NCBI GenBank assembly: GCA_944327425.1
Contig: CALVHJ010000010.1
Span: forward strand, 1 to 22,219
Direction of reading: 5' to 3'
Source: an uncultured Bacilli bacterium
Lineage (GTDB): Bacteria > Bacillota_I > Bacilli_A > RF39 > UBA660
Length of the DNA: 22,219 bases
Shown here piece by piece: positions 1 to 7,915 of this stretch (the stretch's first letter is position 1; each line of letters begins with the position of its first letter). The position numbers and the translations under genes are program-made. A model generated the notes under the pieces. That model worked only from the letters and a program-made list of their open reading frames with translations, had not been told where the DNA came from and did no database searches.

Positions 1-258
1 TGGGATATCCAGATTGCAACAAACAAAGGTTATCAAGATGGAATTGAACAAGGTCGTATTGATGGACGAGCTGAAGGATTAGCTGAAGGATTAGCTGAAG
101 GATTAGCCGAAGGATTAGCCGAAGGTCGTGCTGAAGGGTTAGCTGAAGCATCCAAGGAAATTGCTAAAGAATTGATTAAACTAAACATGCCTATAGAAGA
201 CATTAGCAAAATAACAAAGCTTGATATCAAAACAATTGAAGAACTTAAAAAACAATAA
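1..258 (+). CDS. Rpn/YhgA-like PD-(D/E)XK nuclease family protein, C-terminal fragment (5' end outside window)
   Basis: Frame 1 is open from the window edge to TAA at 256-258 and gives 85 residues. It begins WDIQIATNKGYQDGIEQGR, runs into a glycine-phased tetrapeptide array (GRID, GRAE, GLAE and so on), and ends in a charged helix ending KTIEELKKQ. Alanine/glutamate/glycine tetrapeptide arrays followed by a short helical tail are typical of the C-terminus of Rpn proteins (PD-(D/E)XK nuclease family 'transposases', PF12784/YhgA-like). Members are DNA endonucleases linked to recombination and, in E. coli, to phage defence with an internally initiated C-terminal inhibitor. The catalytic domain lies upstream of the window and cannot be checked. 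It is the only plus-strand gene here and converges on topA. The family call rests on the tail only; any protein with a similar low-complexity tail is an alternative. Confidence 0.72.
   Translation, partial: WDIQIATNKGYQDGIEQGRIDGRAEGLAEGLAEGLAEGLAEGRAEGLAEASKEIAKELIKLNMPIEDISKITKLDIKTIEELKKQ
70..147 (+). repeat. 12-bp in-frame tandem repeat, about 6.5 copies
   Basis: The unit GCTGAAGGATTA (Ala-Glu-Gly-Leu) repeats from 70. Units at 70, 82 and 94 are identical, 106 has GCC for GCT, 118 has GCC and ends GGTCGT (Arg), 130 has GGG, and a partial GCTGAA follows at 142. Because the unit is a multiple of three, copy-number change lengthens or shortens the protein without a frameshift. The near-identity of the first three units suggests recent expansion. 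Confidence 0.9.
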
Positions 259-275
259 TCATGCATTAAATTAGA

Positions 276-302
276 GAAGAAGATAAATTAGTCTTCTTTT
301 TT
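276..302 (+). terminator. Intrinsic terminator of the Rpn-like gene
   Basis: AAGAAGA (277-283) pairs with TCTTCTT (292-298) around an 8-base loop, and the T-run continues to 302. It lies 18 bases after the stop codon. Most of the 3' stem arm is itself T-rich, so it is a moderate rather than a strong hairpin. Confidence 0.6.
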
Positions 303-312
303 GATTGTAAAG

Positions 313-337
313 AAAAAATGGCTATTCTACATAGCCA
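313..337 (-). terminator. Intrinsic terminator of topA, overlapping its stop codon
   Basis: On the minus strand TGGCTAT, a 5-base loop GTAGA and ATAGCCA form a perfect 7-bp stem followed by six T. The plus-strand arms are 319-325 and 331-337. The topA stop codon (322-324) is inside the distal arm. Together with the plus-strand terminator at 276-302 it separates two convergent genes. Confidence 0.85.
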
Positions 338-2346
338 CATTCTTCACATAATACATGTTTGTTTTTAGTTACAAGTAAATTTTGGCAATTAGGACAGACT
401 TCACCAGTTGGTTCATACCAAGTTGCATACTTACATTTAGGAAAATTGCTACATCCATAAAAAATTTTCCCTTTCTTAGTTTTCCTTTCAATAATATCAT
501 GTCCACATTTAGGACACTTAGCTAAAGATTTAACTTCTTTTTCTTCTTTTTTAACATATTTACAAGTTGGATAATTAGAACAGGCAACAAACTCGCCATA
601 TTTACCCTTTCTTATAACTAAATCACTGCCACATTCAGGACAACTTTCTCCAGTTTTAGTTGGTTCTTTTTTCTCCATTTCTTTAAAAGCTTTTTCAACT
701 AAAGGGGCAAATTCTTCATAAAACTTTTCTAATACTTCAATATTATTTATTTTATGCTCGGCTATATCATCTAGTTCTGTTTCCATGTTAGCTGTGTATT
801 CAACATTAACAATGTTACTAAAGAATTCTTGGAGTTTATCGTTGGTTTCAAAACCAATTTCGGTTGGAAAAAATTTCTTATCTTCTAGTTTTACATATCC
901 CCTATCTTGAATGGTTTTCATAATGGTTGCATAAGTAGAAGGTCTACCAATACCTAGACTTTCCATTTCTTTAATTAAACTAGCTTCAGTATATCTTGAG
1001 GCCGGTTTGGTAAAGTGTTGGAATTTTTCGATGGTATCGGCTACTACTACATCACTATGATAGTTTTTAAAATCAGGTAAAATCACATCTTCATTATCTT
1101 CATATTCACTATATACTTTTAAATAACCATCAAATTTTAAAACACTGCCAGTTGCTTTAAACATATAACCATTGTTTTCGAGATTTACTGTGGTAGCTAG
1201 GGTTTTAGCACTACTCATTAAATAAGCGAGTGATCGAAGATAAATTAGTCGATAAAGTTTGTATTCATCTGTACTTAAATATTCTTTTAATGATTCAGGG
1301 GTACGCATAATACTAGTAGGACGAATAGCTTCATGAGCATCTTGAGCATTTTTGGGCTCTTTTGCTACTTTAATGCTGCCAACGTATTCAGATCCGTATT
1401 TATTCTTAATAAAGTTTTTAGTATCATTAACAAAAACATCAGAGAGTCTGGTTGAATCGGTACGCATATAAGTAATTAAACCGACAGTTTCGCTTCCTAT
1501 ATTCATACCTTCATAAAGTTTTTGGGCTATTTGCATTGTTTTACTTGATGAGAAGTTTAACCGGTTAGCAGCCATTTGCTGAAGAGTTGAAGTACGAAAA
1601 GGATCTTTGGGTTTTTTTAACTTTTCTTTTTCTTCAACACTATCTATTTTAAATGATTTGGTTAATTTGCTTAGTATCTCATCAGCTTCACTTTCGGTTT
1701 TGATCTCAATTTTTTTATCTTGATATTTTTCTAGATTAGCTTTAAAAGTGTTAAAATCAGCTTCAATAGTCCAATATTCAACAGGCACAAAAGCAAGAAT
1801 TTCGCGTTCGCGATCAACAATTAGTTTTAAAGCTACACTTTGGACACGCCCAGCACTTTTGCCGCCTGTTTTTCTTTGCATTAATTTAGATAGTCTAAAC
1901 CCAATAATACGATCTAACATTCTTCTGGTTTCTTGACTCTTAACTAAATCCATATCAATTTTCCTGGGATTATTTATCGCATCAATAACTACATCTTTAG
2001 TTATTTCATTAAAAACAACCCGTTCTGATTTTTCATCATCAAGTCCTAATTCATCATATAAATGCCAAGATATAGCTTCCCCTTCCCGATCGGGGTCGGT
2101 TGCTAGTATTACTTTATCAGCTGATTTAGCAAGTTTTTTTAGATTATCTATTTCTTTTTTCTTGCCTTTAATAGGAATGTAATTAGGAGTAAAGCCATGT
2201 TCAATGTCTATTCCCAATCCGTATTTACCAGTCGTAGCTAGATCTCTAATATGACCTTTACTAGATACAACATGATAATTATTTCCTAAATATTTTTCAA
2301 TTGTTTTACTTTTAGCGGGTGATTCCACTATAACTAATTCACTCAT
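322..2346 (-). CDS. topA: DNA topoisomerase I (type IA)
   Basis: Type IA topoisomerase that relaxes negative supercoils through a 5'-phosphotyrosine intermediate. The N-terminal Toprim domain shows LVIVESPAK (4-12) and the metal-binding DPDREGE (84-90). The catalytic tyrosine is Y293 in GLITYMRTDSTR. The C-terminus has three Cys4 zinc-ribbon modules beginning at about residues 569 and 611 (CPxCG...CSNxPxCKY type) and 651 (CPNC...CEEC, shorter), as in Firmicutes TopA. Length 674 is normal for the family. The ATG at 2346 follows an AAAGGAA ribosome binding site. It is the last gene of the run rbgA-rnhB-sulfatase-topA, 12 bases after the preceding stop, and is probably co-transcribed. Confidence 0.97.
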   Translation of the reverse strand: MSELVIVESPAKSKTIEKYLGNNYHVVSSKGHIRDLATTGKYGLGIDIEHGFTPNYIPIKGKKKEIDNLKKLAKSADKVILATDPDREGEAISWHLYDELGLDDEKSERVVFNEITKDVVIDAINNPRKIDMDLVKSQETRRMLDRIIGFRLSKLMQRKTGGKSAGRVQSVALKLIVDREREILAFVPVEYWTIEADFNTFKANLEKYQDKKIEIKTESEADEILSKLTKSFKIDSVEEKEKLKKPKDPFRTSTLQQMAANRLNFSSSKTMQIAQKLYEGMNIGSETVGLITYMRTDSTRLSDVFVNDTKNFIKNKYGSEYVGSIKVAKEPKNAQDAHEAIRPTSIMRTPESLKEYLSTDEYKLYRLIYLRSLAYLMSSAKTLATTVNLENNGYMFKATGSVLKFDGYLKVYSEYEDNEDVILPDFKNYHSDVVVADTIEKFQHFTKPASRYTEASLIKEMESLGIGRPSTYATIMKTIQDRGYVKLEDKKFFPTEIGFETNDKLQEFFSNIVNVEYTANMETELDDIAEHKINNIEVLEKFYEEFAPLVEKAFKEMEKKEPTKTGESCPECGSDLVIRKGKYGEFVACSNYPTCKYVKKEEKEVKSLAKCPKCGHDIIERKTKKGKIFYGCSNFPKCKYATWYEPTGEVCPNCQNLLVTKNKHVLCEECGYVE

Positions 2347-2358
2347 AATATTCCTTTC

Positions 2359-4395
2359 TTAATTGGAAGTGGTATAACTATTTAGTTTCTTTTCTAAATA
2401 GCTAAAGTAGTTTTCTTTTATAGCTAAACTACTCATTTCTAATTTTAACCGCACTTCCTTATTAATTGCAAGTATTTCTTCATCACTATACATTTTTTGT
2501 GTATAATAATGAACTTTATTAGTACTAGCATTATAAAAAGCATATTTATTTTTCCAAGAACCATCTATAAAAATAACCGGAGTTTCTTGCTCTAAACTTA
2601 AGACATCTCTACCCATATAAAGTCTTGAATCATATTTTAAGTTAAAGAGATTAGCAATAGTTGGTAAAATATCAATGTAACTAGTATATTGTGTAATTTC
2701 TTTTTTTTCTAATTCACTGCTGTAAATAATTAATGGTGTAGCGTCTGCTAAATTATCAACACTGGCATCATAATCTAGGGCATGATTTAATGTATCAATA
2801 TCAATTGCATAAGGATAATGATCAGCAAATAAAACAATTACGGTATCTTCAAGTAGCTCCATGTTTTCTAATCCTTCTAAAAGAAGACCAAGAGCATTAT
2901 CGACTACTTTTAATTTAGACATATATCGCTTTAGCTCGCGAGAGTATTCATCAGGAAAAAGATGCATATATTTATCTCCGTATTCACTACTTGTACTGTA
3001 AGGTTGATGAGAAGTAACGGTTGTAATAAAACTCATAAAGGGTCGTGATGAGTCTCTTGCAGCTAGAATATCTAAATATTTAGTAATTAATTCTTCGTCG
3101 CTAGGCCAAGTGTTATAAGCTCCATACGTATAACTAAAGTCTAAATCTAATTCAAGGGCATCATAATAATTCATACTTCCCATATTTTTATGAATTGTAT
3201 TACGATCATAATACCAATCATAATAGTCATGAAAACTGTTTGTAGTATATCCTTCATTATTAAATAGATTAAAAAGGCTAGTAAAATAAGTATTATTTTG
3301 ATAAACATTGGCGGTACAATTGTTATTTATAGAGTAAAGACTTATTATTGTACTCATTTCATTATTCCCAGTACTACAAATATTTCGAGGAGAATAGTTG
3401 TTTGTAAAAGTATAACTATTTTGAATTAGACGATTAATATTAGGATAATAAGTTTCATTCAATAGGATATTACTACCTGATTCAACCATAATCATAATTA
3501 AGTTTTTACCAGCAAACTTTCCTGTGTATTGATTAGTTTTACTAACTTTGTTACTAATAAAATATTTATTTAAAGTGTTAAACTCTTCATCTGTTTCTTC
3601 ATTAATAATATTTAGCCATAGATTATTATCAATGATAGTATGATATTTCGCCTCTTCAGAAGATGAAGAAGTTATTTGCTCAGGATCTATTTCAATATTA
3701 GTTAAAAATTTCCCAGGGAAAAAATATTCTTTGAGGTCAAGTAAGCCATAACCAATATAACCAAAATTCCGAATAACCAAACTAGCATTGGTTGGTTTAA
3801 TAAATAATTCATAAACAGTGGTCGATTGTAATTTATCCTGCATAAATGATACTTTTAGGCTACTATAATAAAATAAACCTAAAATGATGATTAGGAAAAC
3901 TGGAATAGATTTTAAAAAGACAAGAGTACGGCTAAGTTTTCTTTTGGGTAAATCAACAGAAACTGTTTTTTCAATAAAAATATAATAAACTAAAAGAAAA
4001 ATAAAAGGAATGATTAATAAATAAAAAGTCCATTTAAAACTGCCTAAAAAATCTTTAATATAACTTGATACGGCCCCGAGTTGAGTATTAGTACCAATAC
4101 TTGCATAAACTCCTAAAAAATTATGGAAGCCAAGTTCTACTATACCATAAATTGTTGCAATAAAAGATAATAATAGATTAAAAATCTTATTTACTATTTT
4201 TGGTAAAAAAGATAAAATATAGCCAAATAATAAAGCTAGAATATTAAGACCTAAAAAGATTCTTAAACTAGCTATATTTAATAAAGGCATATTATCAATT
4301 AAACGAAATAAAACTTCTAACAAAGTAAAAGTAACAAGCAATAAAAGATAATTTGCTATTACTCTATTCGAAAGACATTTCTTTATTTTCTTCAC
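2359..4395 (-). CDS. LtaS-like membrane sulfatase-fold phosphotransferase (lipoteichoic-acid synthase family)
   Basis: Five predicted membrane helices (about residues 12-32, 41-64, 71-94, 121-141 and 158-180) precede an extracytoplasmic alkaline-phosphatase/sulfatase-fold domain, the architecture of LtaS and related polyglycerol-phosphate or phosphoglycerol transferases. Catalytic positions can be matched: E305 in MIMVESGS, nucleophile T342 in CSTGNNE, the FHDYYDWYYDR segment (about 389-399), TVTSHQPY (459-466) and D525-H526 in LFADHYPY. LtaS has TSDSE after the nucleophile where this has TGNNE, so the substrate may differ. Length 678 is normal. The start is GTG at 4395, chosen because GGAGGAG lies 7 bases upstream; it overlaps the rnhB 3' end by 32 bases, implying coupled translation. 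It could be an LTA-type synthase or a glycolipid phosphoglycerol transferase. Confidence 0.85.
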   Translation of the reverse strand: MKKIKKCLSNRVIANYLLLLVTFTLLEVLFRLIDNMPLLNIASLRIFLGLNILALLFGYILSFLPKIVNKIFNLLLSFIATIYGIVELGFHNFLGVYASIGTNTQLGAVSSYIKDFLGSFKWTFYLLIIPFIFLLVYYIFIEKTVSVDLPKRKLSRTLVFLKSIPVFLIIILGLFYYSSLKVSFMQDKLQSTTVYELFIKPTNASLVIRNFGYIGYGLLDLKEYFFPGKFLTNIEIDPEQITSSSSEEAKYHTIIDNNLWLNIINEETDEEFNTLNKYFISNKVSKTNQYTGKFAGKNLIMIMVESGSNILLNETYYPNINRLIQNSYTFTNNYSPRNICSTGNNEMSTIISLYSINNNCTANVYQNNTYFTSLFNLFNNEGYTTNSFHDYYDWYYDRNTIHKNMGSMNYYDALELDLDFSYTYGAYNTWPSDEELITKYLDILAARDSSRPFMSFITTVTSHQPYSTSSEYGDKYMHLFPDEYSRELKRYMSKLKVVDNALGLLLEGLENMELLEDTVIVLFADHYPYAIDIDTLNHALDYDASVDNLADATPLIIYSSELEKKEITQYTSYIDILPTIANLFNLKYDSRLYMGRDVLSLEQETPVIFIDGSWKNKYAFYNASTNKVHYYTQKMYSDEEILAINKEVRLKLEMSSLAIKENYFSYLEKKLNSYTTSN

Positions 4396-5020
4396 TGCTT
4401 AACTCCTCCATAACAAACTTAACTGGTTTATAACTCATTCGATATTCCTTAGTTATACCATATTTTTTTATTAGTTCTAAATGTTCCTTAGTAGGATAAC
4501 CTTTGTTTTTCTTATAATTATATTTCGGGTATTTTTGATCTAGTTCATACATGATATGATCTCTTGTTACTTTAGCGATAACAGAAGCGGCAGCGATTGA
4601 TAAAGATAGGGCATCACCATGAATAATGGGACGAGTGGGTATATCAATATCATTTAGGCTCATGGCATCACTTAAGATATATTCTGGGGTAATAGATAGA
4701 TTATTTATGGCTATATACATAGCTTTGCGACTAGCTTCTAAAATATTTAGTTCATCTATTTCGGAGGCTCTTACTATACCAATGCCAATACTTAGAGCTT
4801 CTGTCATTAAAATTTCATAAAACTTTTCTCTTTTTTTCTCAGATAATTGTTTGGAGTCATTTAAGCCTTCTAAATGATAGTTTTTCGGAAGTATAACAGC
4901 AGCAGCGACGACAGGGCCAACTAAAGGTCCTCGACCAGCTTCATCGACACCAGCGATTAGGGTAATATTATTTTTATATAGTTCTTTTTCATATTTAAGT
5001 AAATTAGAACTCATGATCAA
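4364..5020 (-). CDS. rnhB: Ribonuclease HII
   Basis: Cleaves RNA in RNA:DNA hybrids and starts removal of misincorporated ribonucleotides. The first acidic pair is visible in LIAGVDEAGRGPLVGPV (D26, E27), a later segment has HGDALSLSIAAASVIAKVTRD, and the C-terminus has the GYPTKEHLELIKKYG block. All are standard RNase HII motifs, and 218 aa is close to the usual size. AGGAG lies 6 bases before a TTG at 5020 and 12 before the ATG at 5014, so TTG is the better-spaced start; ATG two codons later is the alternative. The start overlaps the rbgA 3' end by 17 bases. The pair rbgA-rnhB is conserved in Bacilli. Confidence 0.95.
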   Translation of the reverse strand: MIMSSNLLKYEKELYKNNITLIAGVDEAGRGPLVGPVVAAAVILPKNYHLEGLNDSKQLSEKKREKFYEILMTEALSIGIGIVRASEIDELNILEASRKAMYIAINNLSITPEYILSDAMSLNDIDIPTRPIIHGDALSLSIAAASVIAKVTRDHIMYELDQKYPKYNYKKNKGYPTKEHLELIKKYGITKEYRMSYKPVKFVMEELSSEENKEMSFE

Positions 5021-5855
5021 AAACTACTCCTTTTATATATCCTGATTTAAGATCATTAATTATCTTGTTGCTTACTTTCTCATAATCAATTTCGCCACCA
5101 TGGATAGCACCTATATTACTACCAATTATTTTATAAGCTTCTTCATAATCTAAGGATACAGAACTCGGGGTTAGGCCATATCTTTCTTGTAGTTTATCAG
5201 GATAGTATTTGTTTAATTTCTTTAATATATGAATAGCTATTTCAAATTCATCAACAACTTCTAGTCTAATAGCACTAAAAGCAGCAAGATTTAAGGCTAC
5301 ATCTTGCACTTCTAGTTTAGGTTCTAGAATACCAGGTGTATCTAAAAGCATAATATTGTGTTTAGTTTTAAGCCATACTAAACTTTTGGTTACACCAGGA
5401 TTATTAGCTACATCAGCTACTTTTTTACCAACCATACGATTAATGAGAGTTGATTTACCAACATTAGGAACACCCATTACTAAAACCCGTATTTCTTTGG
5501 CTAGTAATCCTTTTTCTTCGCGGCTTTCTTGTAAACTTACTACTAATTCCTGAGTGGATTTAACAATACGCATAATATCTTCATCATTATTTAAATCAAC
5601 TAATAAAGTTTTAGTACCTAAATTTTCATAATATTTAACCCATCTTAAAGCCACTTCTTCATCGGCTAGATCTTTTTTGGTCATAATAAGAATCTTGGGT
5701 TTATTACCTATAATATCATATATATTACCTATTTTTGATGATTTAGGTATTCTTGCATCAACAAGTTCATATACTACATCTATATGTTTATATTCTTCTT
5801 TCATAAGTCTTTTAGCTTTAGCCATATGGCCGGGATACCAGTTAATATTTGTCAT
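5004..5855 (-). CDS. rbgA: Ribosome biogenesis GTPase RbgA (YlqF)
   Basis: Circularly permuted GTPase needed for late assembly of the 50S subunit. The motif order is G4-G1-G2-G3: TKKD at 59-62, GVPNVGKS at 128-135, T156 in NNPGVTKS and DTPG at 172-175. The N-terminal INWYPGHMAKA signature is diagnostic of YlqF, and 283 aa matches B. subtilis RbgA. The ATG at 5855 has an AGGAGTG ribosome binding site. It is the first gene of the run continuing to rnhB, the LtaS-like gene and topA. In B. subtilis rbgA directly follows rplS; here about 4 kb of other genes separates them. Confidence 0.96.
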   Translation of the reverse strand: MTNINWYPGHMAKAKRLMKEEYKHIDVVYELVDARIPKSSKIGNIYDIIGNKPKILIMTKKDLADEEVALRWVKYYENLGTKTLLVDLNNDEDIMRIVKSTQELVVSLQESREEKGLLAKEIRVLVMGVPNVGKSTLINRMVGKKVADVANNPGVTKSLVWLKTKHNIMLLDTPGILEPKLEVQDVALNLAAFSAIRLEVVDEFEIAIHILKKLNKYYPDKLQERYGLTPSSVSLDYEEAYKIIGSNIGAIHGGEIDYEKVSNKIINDLKSGYIKGVVFDHEF

Positions 5856-5923
5856 TATTTTTTCACTCCTTTTTAATATTATTTAATTAATCCACCATTA
5901 CATTTTTGAACTGTTAACTTTTT

Positions 5924-6083
5924 CTACTTTTTCATTTGCTTAGATATAATTAAAAATTCTTTTAAACTATCCATTTTTATATATTCGCAAAACAATTTTC
6001 AGCAGTCTTATCGTTACTTTTGTAATAAATCCATCTCTTGTTACTTAGTTTTCTTCTGTTTCTTGTAAATTATATTTATTCAT
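5924..6083 (-). pseudogene. Decayed coding remnant downstream of the RhuM gene
   Basis: An ATG at 6083 overlaps the RhuM stop by 8 bases, a typical operon junction, but the reading frame (MNKYNLQETEEN) stops at 6045. The other frames continue protein-like: from 6048, LSNKRWIYYKSNDKTAEN and on to a stop at 5977; from an ATG at 5974, MDSLKEFLIISKQMKK to a stop at 5924. Joining these needs two frame changes. I infer a short gene that followed the RhuM gene and has decayed. I do not recognise its family, and chance open frames in AT-rich spacer cannot be excluded. Confidence 0.35.
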
Positions 6084-7110
6084 TATTTTCACCACTTTTT
6101 ATTTTTTCTGCCTCTAGTAATAATTTATCAAAATCCGATATATATATTTTGTCTTGTATTATTTTGTATTTTTCGTATTCGCTTTCTGCTTTCTCTACAG
6201 CTTTTTTATGGCTAATATTTCCTTTATGAGTTAAATTATCATAAAAATTTATTTTAAATATATCTTCTACAGATTTAATCCAATCTACCATTTTCATAGG
6301 AATATGTCTTTTGGCACGGTTTTCTGCTGTATCTAAATATAAATTAACTAAATCATTTAATCCTTCTAATTCTTTTTTAGCCAAATAATTTTTAGCGATG
6401 CTTACATCACTTTTTAATATTTTACCATTGGGTGAGTTTTTCCACGTTTTTAGTCCCATATATTCTTTCTTGGCATCTGCTCTAGAGTAAATTATTTCTG
6501 CTGCTGTTTGATGCGTAATAGCAAAGTGGAACTTATTTTGAATAGTTTTATAGAAAGTACTTGCAAGTTCACTATCTTTTACATAATCTATACTACATTC
6601 TGCAAATATATCAGTAATTTTTTGATAAAACATTCTTTCGCTAGTTCTTATTAATTTTATCTTTTCTAGTAATTCGTCAAAATACTCTAAATCGCTTCTA
6701 TTTGCTTTCATAAACCTATCTTCGTTTAAATTATAGCCTTTAACTATATAATCTTTTAATAGTTTATTAGCCCAGGTTCTAAACTTAATTGCTGTTTTTG
6801 AGTTAATTCTAAAACCTAAAGAAATTATCATATCTAGATTGTAATAATCAATTTCTCTTGTGACTTTCCTATTGCCTTCTTTTTGAACTTGTGCAATTTT
6901 TGCATAAGTTGAATTTTTACTTAATTCATCATCTTTATATATATCAGATATGTGCTTTATAATTCCAGTGCGATCAATTTGAAAAAGCTCTGCTAACATC
7001 TTTGTATTTAACCATACATCTTCATCTTTAATTAATACTTCAACATTAAAGTTTCCTTCTTCATCATTATAAAAAACAATATCTTGGTTTTCATTTATTA
7101 GGTTATCCAT
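6076..7110 (-). CDS. RhuM family protein
   Basis: The 344-aa protein has the RhuM family layout: N-terminal IVFYNDEEG...VEVLIKDEDVWLN (about 11-35), a helix-turn-helix-like segment KMLAELFQIDRTGIIKHISDIYKD (37-60), NLDMIISLGFRINSKTAIKFRTWA (91-114) and a helical C-terminal half. RhuM was named from Salmonella pathogenicity island 3. Homologues are scattered in bacteria, often near mobile or defence genes, and their biochemical role is not established. AGGAGATG precedes the ATG at 7110. It lies between lepB and rbgA in a block absent from the usual Bacilli gene order, supporting acquisition. The HTH-like region and the palindrome upstream would fit a DNA-binding, possibly self-regulating protein; that is inference. 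Confidence 0.88.
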   Translation of the reverse strand: MDNLINENQDIVFYNDEEGNFNVEVLIKDEDVWLNTKMLAELFQIDRTGIIKHISDIYKDDELSKNSTYAKIAQVQKEGNRKVTREIDYYNLDMIISLGFRINSKTAIKFRTWANKLLKDYIVKGYNLNEDRFMKANRSDLEYFDELLEKIKLIRTSERMFYQKITDIFAECSIDYVKDSELASTFYKTIQNKFHFAITHQTAAEIIYSRADAKKEYMGLKTWKNSPNGKILKSDVSIAKNYLAKKELEGLNDLVNLYLDTAENRAKRHIPMKMVDWIKSVEDIFKINFYDNLTHKGNISHKKAVEKAESEYEKYKIIQDKIYISDFDKLLLEAEKIKSGENNE

Positions 7111-7146
7111 TTATCTCATCTCCTTATTTTTAGCAAATTTTAATAA

Positions 7147-7168
7147 TTTTCACTTTTTAAAATGAAAA
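7147..7168. promoter_or_regulatory. Near-perfect palindrome upstream of the RhuM gene (candidate operator)
   Basis: A 22-bp element reads TTTTCA at 7147-7152 and TGAAAA at 7163-7168 around a core CTTTTTAAAA. Nine of eleven base pairs are symmetric. It is centred about 48 bases before the RhuM start codon. It could be an operator or a weak hairpin in the 5' leader. The AT-rich background makes chance symmetry more likely than in balanced DNA. Confidence 0.4.
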
Positions 7169-7260
7169 TATATAAGATTTAAAATCAAATAATTTCTTAA
7201 ATCGTAATTAGGTAGTTTATATTGGTCATTATTTTTACTTCCTCATTTTAAATCTATTTC

Positions 7261-7271
7261 ATTATATTATA
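7261..7271 (-). promoter_or_regulatory. Candidate -10 element(s) for the RhuM gene
   Basis: Two overlapping minus-strand TATAAT hexamers are present (7261-7266 and 7266-7271) in the 214-base spacer upstream of the RhuM gene. No good -35 sits 16-18 bases away. If used, the leader would be about 140 bases and would contain the palindrome at 7147-7168. The rest of the spacer shows nothing else. Confidence 0.3.
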
Positions 7272-7324
7272 CTTTTCTTTCTGACTATTTTCTCATTTTA
7301 GCTAATTAATAAGGTTATTATTTC

Positions 7325-7915
7325 CTAATTTATCTTATGATTATATTGGGAATAGTACCTTTTTATTGAATCATTTACATTAATCCAATAATAACAAGTC
7401 ATAGTATTATCATTCTGATCAAGTTCAGTTTTTTCTAATTTGCCACCTAAAGCCTGAATCGTTTTATTAGAACCAATATTATCAACGGTACACTCAAGTA
7501 AAATGTTTTCTTCACCTAGTTTTTGTTCTTCTAACAATCCTAAATATAAAGCTATTTTGGCATAACCCTTTCTTCGTTCACTAGGTCTTATGCCATAACC
7601 AATATGAGACGCTCCCCTTTTTAACATCTCAGCGGAAATATGGTATCTAACATTTATCATACCAACTATTCTATTATCAACTCTTCTTACTACAAAAAAG
7701 GTTTTAGAAAGACATCTATTTATTTTCTTTACATATTCTGGATTTTTTCTTCTTTCAAGCTCTAATAACCATTCTTCATAAGTTGTTTTTTCTAGGCAGT
7801 TATCCATACTACCAGTTCCATTTAAATCTGATTTATATTTTACATGTTCTTCTAAGTATGCTAAGGCTTCTTCTTTTCTATTTAGCCCGGGAGTTTCTAA
7901 AAAGAGATTAGTCAT
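7325..7915 (-). CDS. GNAT family N-acetyltransferase
   Basis: 196 aa. The GNAT acetyl-CoA site is visible as HIGYGIRPSERRKGYAKIAL, with the pyrophosphate-binding RRKGYA at residues 114-119, preceded by the strand IVGMINVRYHI and followed by the motif-B block ECTVDNIGSNKTIQALGG (141-158). The layout resembles predicted acetyltransferases of the COG3981 type; the substrate is unknown. Its ATG at 7915 overlaps the 3' end of the deoxyribosyltransferase-like gene by 8 bases, with AGGAAG upstream, so the two are translationally linked. It may modify a small molecule acted on by the neighbour, but nothing in the sequence proves this. Confidence 0.85.
   Translation of the reverse strand: MTNLFLETPGLNRKEEALAYLEEHVKYKSDLNGTGSMDNCLEKTTYEEWLLELERRKNPEYVKKINRCLSKTFFVVRRVDNRIVGMINVRYHISAEMLKRGASHIGYGIRPSERRKGYAKIALYLGLLEEQKLGEENILLECTVDNIGSNKTIQALGGKLEKTELDQNDNTMTCYYWINVNDSIKRYYSQYNHKIN

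Noticed and set aside
33..266. Minus-strand 77-aa ORF rich in ANPS repeats
   Set aside because: It is the antisense reading of the tetrapeptide array in the plus-strand Rpn-like gene, which has the coherent C-terminal tail, stop and terminator.
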